Below are positions 54,286 through 58,576 of a stretch of 58,576 nt of DNA, one piece after another. The stretch comes from Pseudomonas chlororaphis (lineage in GTDB: Bacteria; Pseudomonadota; Gammaproteobacteria; Pseudomonadales; Pseudomonadaceae): assembly GCF_000783395.1 (NCBI RefSeq), contig NZ_JSFK01000044.1, positions 1-58,576 of the forward strand, read 5' to 3'. How positions within the stretch are numbered: the stretch's first letter is position 1; every line of letters starts with the position of its first letter. The position numbers and the translations under genes were made by a program. The notes under the pieces are model-generated. The model saw only the letters and a list, made by a program, of their open reading frames with translations, made no database searches and had not been told where the DNA came from.

Positions 54286-55203
54286 GTGCTTGAAATCCGC
54301 CACCTGAAAACCCTGCACGCCCTGCGCGAAGCCGACAGCCTAGTCGATGCCGCCGACCGTTTGCACCTGACGCAGTCAGCGCTGTCCCACCAGTTCAAGG
54401 AGCTTGAAGAACGCCTGGGCATGGCGTTGTTCGTGCGCAAGACCAAACCGGTGCGGTTCACCAGCGCCGGTTTGCGCTTGCTGCAACTGGCGGACGCGAC
54501 CCTGCCGCTGTTGCGCGCCGCCGAACGCGATATCGGTCGTCTGGCCGGTGGCACCGCCGGACGTTTGCACATGGCCATCGAATGCCACAGCTGCTTCCAG
54601 TGGCTGATGCCGACCATCGACCAGTTCCGCGATGCCTGGCCGGAAGTCGAACTCGACCTCGCTTCGGGTTTCGCCTTCGCACCGCTGCCGGCGCTGGCCC
54701 GTGGTGATCTGGATCTGGTGGTGACTTCCGATCCGCTGGAAATCGCCGGCATCACGTATGTACCGCTGTTTACCTACGAAGCCATGCTCGCGGTGGCCAA
54801 TCAGCATGCACTGGCAAGCAAGCCGTACATCGTCCCCGAAGACCTGTTGACGGAAACGCTGATCACCTACCCGGTGGAACGCGACCGCCTCGACATCTTC
54901 ACGCGCTTCCTGGAACCGGCCGACATCGAACCGGCGCAGGTGCGCACTTCAGAGCTTACGGTGATGATGATGCAACTGGTCGCCAGTGGTCGTGGCGTCT
55001 GCGGTATGCCGCACTGGGCGCTGCATGAATACAGCTCGCGCGGTTATGTGAAGGGCAAACGGCTGGGGGAAAAAGGCTTGTTCGCAACGCTGTACGCGGC
55101 GATTCGCACCGACATGCTCGATGCACCGTACATGCGTGATTTTCTGCTGACGGCGAAGGACACGTCCTTCTCGACTCTCGACGGTGTCAGCGCCGTACGC
55201 TGA
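54286..55203 (+). CDS. metR: LysR-type regulator MetR
   Basis: A 305-aa LysR-family regulator. The HTH begins LEIRHLKTLHALREADSLVD with LTQSALSHQFKELEERLG, very like E. coli MetR, and the effector domain follows. MetR controls methionine biosynthesis with homocysteine as co-inducer. I favour the GTG at 54286, which has GGAG 6 bases upstream and matches the family N-terminus; ATG 54274 would add four residues. No metE is adjacent in the window. Confidence 0.9.
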   Translation: MLEIRHLKTLHALREADSLVDAADRLHLTQSALSHQFKELEERLGMALFVRKTKPVRFTSAGLRLLQLADATLPLLRAAERDIGRLAGGTAGRLHMAIECHSCFQWLMPTIDQFRDAWPEVELDLASGFAFAPLPALARGDLDLVVTSDPLEIAGITYVPLFTYEAMLAVANQHALASKPYIVPEDLLTETLITYPVERDRLDIFTRFLEPADIEPAQVRTSELTVMMMQLVASGRGVCGMPHWALHEYSSRGYVKGKRLGEKGLFATLYAAIRTDMLDAPYMRDFLLTAKDTSFSTLDGVSAVR

Positions 55204-55206
55204 ACC

Positions 55207-55299
55207 TTGTGGGAGCGAGCTTGCTCGCGAAGGCGTCGGGTCAGTCAATCTGATTGTTGAATGTTCCACCGCATTCGCGAGCAAGCTCATTCCCACAAG
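55207..55299. repeat. REP inverted repeat (GAGCAAGCTCGCTCCCAC type)
   Basis: TTGTGGGAGCGAGCTTGCTC and TTCGCGAGCAAGCTCATTCC form the arms between convergent metR and the acetyltransferase gene; variant of the family at 9601 and 47234. Confidence 0.82.
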
Positions 55300-55311
55300 G
55301 GCGGGGTGAAC

Positions 55312-55809
55312 TCAGATCTCACGCCACATGTCGATCTTGTCGAAGTAGTCTTCACCCACCCGCACCGCCAGCGGTTCGAGGCCGAACTGGACGAAACCGC
55401 AGCGCAGATAGAGATTGAGCGCGGCGTCATTGCCGGCGGTGACGGTGAGCTGGATGACTTTCAGTTCGGGATGGTTTTGCGCGTTGGCCAGCGCGGCTTG
55501 CACCAGCTCATACCCCAGGCCGTGCTGACGAAAATCCGCCGACACGTACATGCCGAACAACGTGGCTTTATGGCGGGCCTTTTCACGCGGCTCGAAGGCC
55601 AGGCCGACGATACCGGCCAACGTACCGGCTTCAAACGCGCCAAGTACCACGTCGAGCTTGCTGGTCAGGCGCCCTTCCCACCAGCTCAGCGGCATCACCG
55701 CGCGCTCGCGCACGCTGGAGGTGAAGGCCTGCGGATGACGGTCGTAGGCTTCGAGCATCAGTTCCCGGTAAGCCAGGGCATGGCTGGCGTCCAGCCGTTC
55801 GATCCACAT
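55312..55809 (-). CDS. GNAT-family N-acetyltransferase
   Basis: A 165-aa GNAT protein. The acetyl-CoA site is LFGMYVSADFRQHGLGYELV (a RxxGxG/A-type loop, here RQHGLG), followed by VIQLTVTAGNDAALNLYLRC, the usual motif B. The substrate is unknown. The ATG (55809) is just past the lysE-family stop (TGAGCATG), so the two are co-translated. Confidence 0.88.
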   Translation of the reverse strand: MWIERLDASHALAYRELMLEAYDRHPQAFTSSVRERAVMPLSWWEGRLTSKLDVVLGAFEAGTLAGIVGLAFEPREKARHKATLFGMYVSADFRQHGLGYELVQAALANAQNHPELKVIQLTVTAGNDAALNLYLRCGFVQFGLEPLAVRVGEDYFDKIDMWREI

Positions 55810-55811
55810 GC

Positions 55812-56450
55812 TCACGCCGTCCTGCGTTGTTCAAGCATCAGCCGCACAGCGAGGCCGCCGAGGACGAACCCCATGAAATAACGCTGCAGCGCCAGCCAAG
55901 TCGGGTTACGCACGAACCACGACGCAATGCCCGCCGCGAACAGCGCGATCAGCAAGTTGACGCAAAAACTCACGCTGATCTGGGTCAGGCCGAGCACGAT
56001 GCTTTGGGTGAACACCGAGCCGTGTTCAGGGGTGATGAATTGCGGGAACACCGAAAGGTAGAACACCGCGATTTTCGGATTCAGTGCGCTGGTCAAAAAG
56101 CCCATGGTGATCAACTTGCGCGACGAGTCCGCCGGCAATTGCTGCGCTTCGAACGGCGAGCGCGCACCGGGTTTCACTGCTTGCCAGGCCAGCCACAGCA
56201 GGTACAGCGCACCGGCCCACTTGAGCACTTCATAGGCCATCGGCACCGCCAGAAACACCGCCGTCAAACCAGCCGCCGCCGCAAACAAATGTACAAAGAA
56301 TCCCGCCACCACGCCGAGCAACGACGTGACCCCGGCCTTGCGTCCCTGGCAGATCGAACGCGAGATCAGGTAAATCATGTTCGGCCCCGGCGTCAGTACC
56401 ATCAGCAACGCGGCAGCAGCGAAGATCAGCAGGTCTTGAAGCGGGATCAT
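55812..56450 (-). CDS. LysE/RhtB-family amino-acid exporter
   Basis: A 212-aa membrane protein with about six helices. The family signature is LTPGPNMIYLISRSICQGRK near residue 20, and GFLTSALNPKIAVFYLSVFP. It likely exports an amino acid or related metabolite; the specific substrate cannot be told. It is followed directly by the GNAT gene. Confidence 0.9.
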   Translation of the reverse strand: MIPLQDLLIFAAAALLMVLTPGPNMIYLISRSICQGRKAGVTSLLGVVAGFFVHLFAAAAGLTAVFLAVPMAYEVLKWAGALYLLWLAWQAVKPGARSPFEAQQLPADSSRKLITMGFLTSALNPKIAVFYLSVFPQFITPEHGSVFTQSIVLGLTQISVSFCVNLLIALFAAGIASWFVRNPTWLALQRYFMGFVLGGLAVRLMLEQRRTA

Positions 56451-56473
56451 GGCAATGTCCTTTGCGAGGATGA

Positions 56474-56896
56474 TCAGGCGATGGCAGTCAGCGAGTTGCG
56501 ATAAAACGGCAGGATCAGGTCGCGTGTCAATGGCGCCAGATCGACGGCTGGATCAGTGGCCGGGTCGACCCAGATCACCTCTTCGATTTCCGCTGCCGGG
56601 GTGACGTCAGCGTCGATGGTCAGTTGAAAGATTTCGGCTTGTACAACGAATCCCGGCTCGTTGGCGGCGGGGGCGGAAAACTGACCGAGGAACGTCGCTT
56701 GCGCCGGATCGATCTGCAAGCCCAATTCCTCCTCCAGCTCACGCGCCAGTGCATGCACCGGCAACTCGTGCGCCTCGATCTTGCCGCCCGGTTGCATGAA
56801 CGCCGTGGTCCCGCGTTTGCGCACCAGCAAGGTGTGACCCTGAGTGTTGAGCAACAGCGCAGCGGCAATGCGAATGGTCTGGGAAGGCGTCGGCAT
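56474..56896 (-). CDS. Nudix hydrolase
   Basis: A 140-aa Nudix protein. The Nudix box is GGKIEAHELPVHALARELEE followed by ELGL (GX5EX7REUXEEXGU with L for U). The MutT-like start MPTPSQTIRIAAALLLNTQG fits ATG 56896; ten more codons upstream are unlikely. It hydrolyses some nucleoside diphosphate derivative. It is about 20 bases upstream of the LysE-type gene and probably in its operon. Confidence 0.9.
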   Translation of the reverse strand: MPTPSQTIRIAAALLLNTQGHTLLVRKRGTTAFMQPGGKIEAHELPVHALARELEEELGLQIDPAQATFLGQFSAPAANEPGFVVQAEIFQLTIDADVTPAAEIEEVIWVDPATDPAVDLAPLTRDLILPFYRNSLTAIA

Positions 56897-56965
56897 ACAC
56901 GGTGTCCTTTGGCGCAAAGGCGCCAAGGATCACATGCCTGTCAACGAAGTGCCAAGCCGCAGGAC

Positions 56966-58291
56966 TCAGGTCGCTTCCTGAAAATCCATCTCCGGCGGCT
57001 GGCGACGGAAGCCACCGGTGAGCACGGCAAGATAAACCACGCCGATCGCCAGCCAGCTCAAGCCCAGATACACCGCCAAGTGATCAAGGCTGACCATCAG
57101 CCACAGATCCGCCACCAGACCAATGAACGGGAAGAGCAAAAACAGCACCAGCTCACGCAGTCCCTTTTTCTCGCCACCGATCCAGTAATGAAAGATCACC
57201 GACAGATTGACCAGACTGAACGCCAGGAAGGCTCCGAAGTTGATGAACGAGGTCGAGGTGGTCACATCGAGTTTCAGCGCCAGCAACGCCACTACCGCGC
57301 AGAGCAGGATGCTGTTGACCGGTGTGCCGAAGCGCGCGTGCAAAGTGCCGAAGAACGACTTCGGCAACACACCATCGCGGCCCATGGCAAACAACAACCG
57401 CGATCCGCTGGCCTGAGCCGACAGCCCCGAGGCGAACTGACCGACAATCAAACCGATCAGAAAGATCGACACGAACAGATCCCCGCCAATGTTGCGGGCG
57501 ATTTCATAGGCGGCCGAGTCAGCGCTGTCGAACTGAAACGACGGGTGCGCGATCTGCACGAAATACGAAACACCGACGAAGATCAGCCCGCCGATCAGGG
57601 TGATCAGCATGATTGCCCGTGGGATGGTACGGCGCGGGTCGCGGGTTTCTTCGGTCAAGGTGCTGACCGCGTCGAAGCCGAGGAACGAATAGCAGGCGAT
57701 GGCCGCGCCGCTCATGATCAGCGGCATCTGCATGTCGCCGTTGAAGAACGGTTTGACCGACCAGAATGGCGTGCTCGCATCGCCGCCGATGTAGTGCACG
57801 CACAGCGCGACGAAAGCGATCAGCACGAGGAATTGCACCAGCATCAGCAAGGCATTGATGCCGTTGGCCAGTTTCAGGCCAATGATGTTGATGGCGCTGG
57901 TGATGCCGATGAACGCCAGCACCCAGATCCACTGCGGGATCGATGGGAATGCCGACGCCAGATACGCCGCGCCGATCAGCCAGATCGCCATCGGTAGAAA
58001 CAGGTAATCGAGCAACACCGCCCAACCGGCGATAAAGCCGAGTTTCGGGCTGATTGCCTTGCGCACGTAGCTGTAAGCGGAACCGGCGACGGGAAATGCA
58101 GCGGCCATGCGTCCGTAACTCATCGCGGTGAAGAACATCGCCACCAGCGCCGCCAGATACGCGGCGGGGACCATGCCGGCGGTGGATTGGGCGAGGATGC
58201 CGAAGGTGCCGAGGACAATGATCGGCGTCATGTAGGCGATGCCGAACAGCACCACCGACCCTAATGAAAGGGTGCGTTGCAAACGAGCCAT
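56966..58291 (-). CDS. APC-family amino-acid/polyamine permease
   Basis: A 441-aa transporter with 12 predicted helices. Family features: GSVVLFGIAYMTPIIVLGTF in helix 1, PVAGSAYSYVRKAISPKLGF, and FLGFDAVSTLTEETRDPRRT in helix 6. It resembles PuuP/PlaP-like putrescine or amino-acid proton symporters; specificity is not evident. It stands alone, about 70 bases before the Nudix gene. Confidence 0.9.
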   Translation of the reverse strand: MARLQRTLSLGSVVLFGIAYMTPIIVLGTFGILAQSTAGMVPAAYLAALVAMFFTAMSYGRMAAAFPVAGSAYSYVRKAISPKLGFIAGWAVLLDYLFLPMAIWLIGAAYLASAFPSIPQWIWVLAFIGITSAINIIGLKLANGINALLMLVQFLVLIAFVALCVHYIGGDASTPFWSVKPFFNGDMQMPLIMSGAAIACYSFLGFDAVSTLTEETRDPRRTIPRAIMLITLIGGLIFVGVSYFVQIAHPSFQFDSADSAAYEIARNIGGDLFVSIFLIGLIVGQFASGLSAQASGSRLLFAMGRDGVLPKSFFGTLHARFGTPVNSILLCAVVALLALKLDVTTSTSFINFGAFLAFSLVNLSVIFHYWIGGEKKGLRELVLFLLFPFIGLVADLWLMVSLDHLAVYLGLSWLAIGVVYLAVLTGGFRRQPPEMDFQEAT

Positions 58292-58407
58292 GGGCGACTT
58301 ACTCCGAATGTTATTGGATTTATGGCAGAGCCGAGTTCGGCGAATGTTTCGGTTCTTTTTGTTGTTCTCGGGTGTTGCTGAGTTTTATGTTCGACTTGAA
58401 ATCTTTT

Positions 58408-58576
58408 CCCCCTCACCCCAGCCCTCTCCCCCAAGGGGGCGAGGGGAAAGGGAGCAGATCTCCATGGTTTTCACATGCTGAGTTCGACCTTGAATTCGCA
58501 GTTTCAAATCCTGAGTGCGACTCGGTATTTCAGGTCGGCGTACCTCGGACAATCAACTCGGTCAGTCCCCTCTCCC
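58408..58576. repeat. Intergenic repeat (CCCTCACCCCAGCCCTCTCC family), copy 3, truncated
   Basis: Begins CCCCCTCACCCCAGCCCTCTC with a hairpin (CCTCTCCCCCAAGGGGGCGAGG) and includes GAGTGCGACTCGGTATTTCA shared with copy 1; it runs off the window end at CAGTCCCCTCTCCC. Confidence 0.8.

Overview
The window looks like a chromosomal segment from the Pseudomonas fluorescens group. Codon use is GC-rich, it carries several Pseudomonas-type REP families, and gene order matches what I remember of P. aeruginosa/P. putida blocks: RND pump end / inaA / methyltransferase / colSR; groESL / fxsA; mrp / metG; rnf / nth; argG / motY / pyrC / rnt / Prx / bfd / bfrB / grxD; argF / ABC ATPase; glpFKRD; aatJQMP / aauSR. 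Nearly all of it is core chromosome. I see no prophage, IS transposase, tRNA, rRNA or CRISPR array.

Layout. 1-4937: tail of an RND permease, then a leftward envelope block (small exported protein, inaA kinase, methyltransferase, colS, colR) and a divergent PAP2 phosphatase; two good ColR-type sites tie the two sides together. 5135-7862: groEL, groES with a sigma-32-type promoter, fxsA. 7928-13086: HugZ-like protein, SDR, Mrp/ApbC, metG. 13200-17759: a tightly overlapping rnfA-rnfB-rnfD-rnfG-rnfE-nth operon that has no rnfC and has lost most of the membrane Fe-S ligands. 17866-19984: a 58-aa protein, a BvgA-like orphan response regulator, and an AT-rich stretch with an unfamiliar two-TM protein. 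20119-28873: argG, motY, pyrC, rnt, peroxiredoxin, bfd, bfrB, grxD and a molybdopterin oxidoreductase. 29008-33158: a small unknown protein, argF with an orphan ABC ATPase, phzF-like and ybaK genes.

33521-38759 is glycerol catabolism (glpF, glpK, glpR, glpD), with GlpR-like sites in front of glpD. 39297-46275 is acidic amino-acid uptake: binding protein, two permeases and an ATPase, followed by the AauS/AauR two-component system. A sigma-54 promoter and two AauR-type enhancer sites lie upstream of aatJ. The operon ends in a glpM-like gene broken by a one-base insertion. 46488-58291 holds a DsbA-fold oxidoreductase, an exported alpha/beta hydrolase, a giant (about 1850 aa) dermonecrotic-toxin-like protein, metR, an acetyltransferase, a LysE exporter, a Nudix hydrolase and an APC permease.

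The features most worth following up are the RnfC-less, cysteine-depleted Rnf complex with a fused RnfB, the giant toxin-like protein with a repeated motif, and the AT-rich orphan next to the BvgA-like regulator. Family names and comparisons with other species come from memory; no database search was run.
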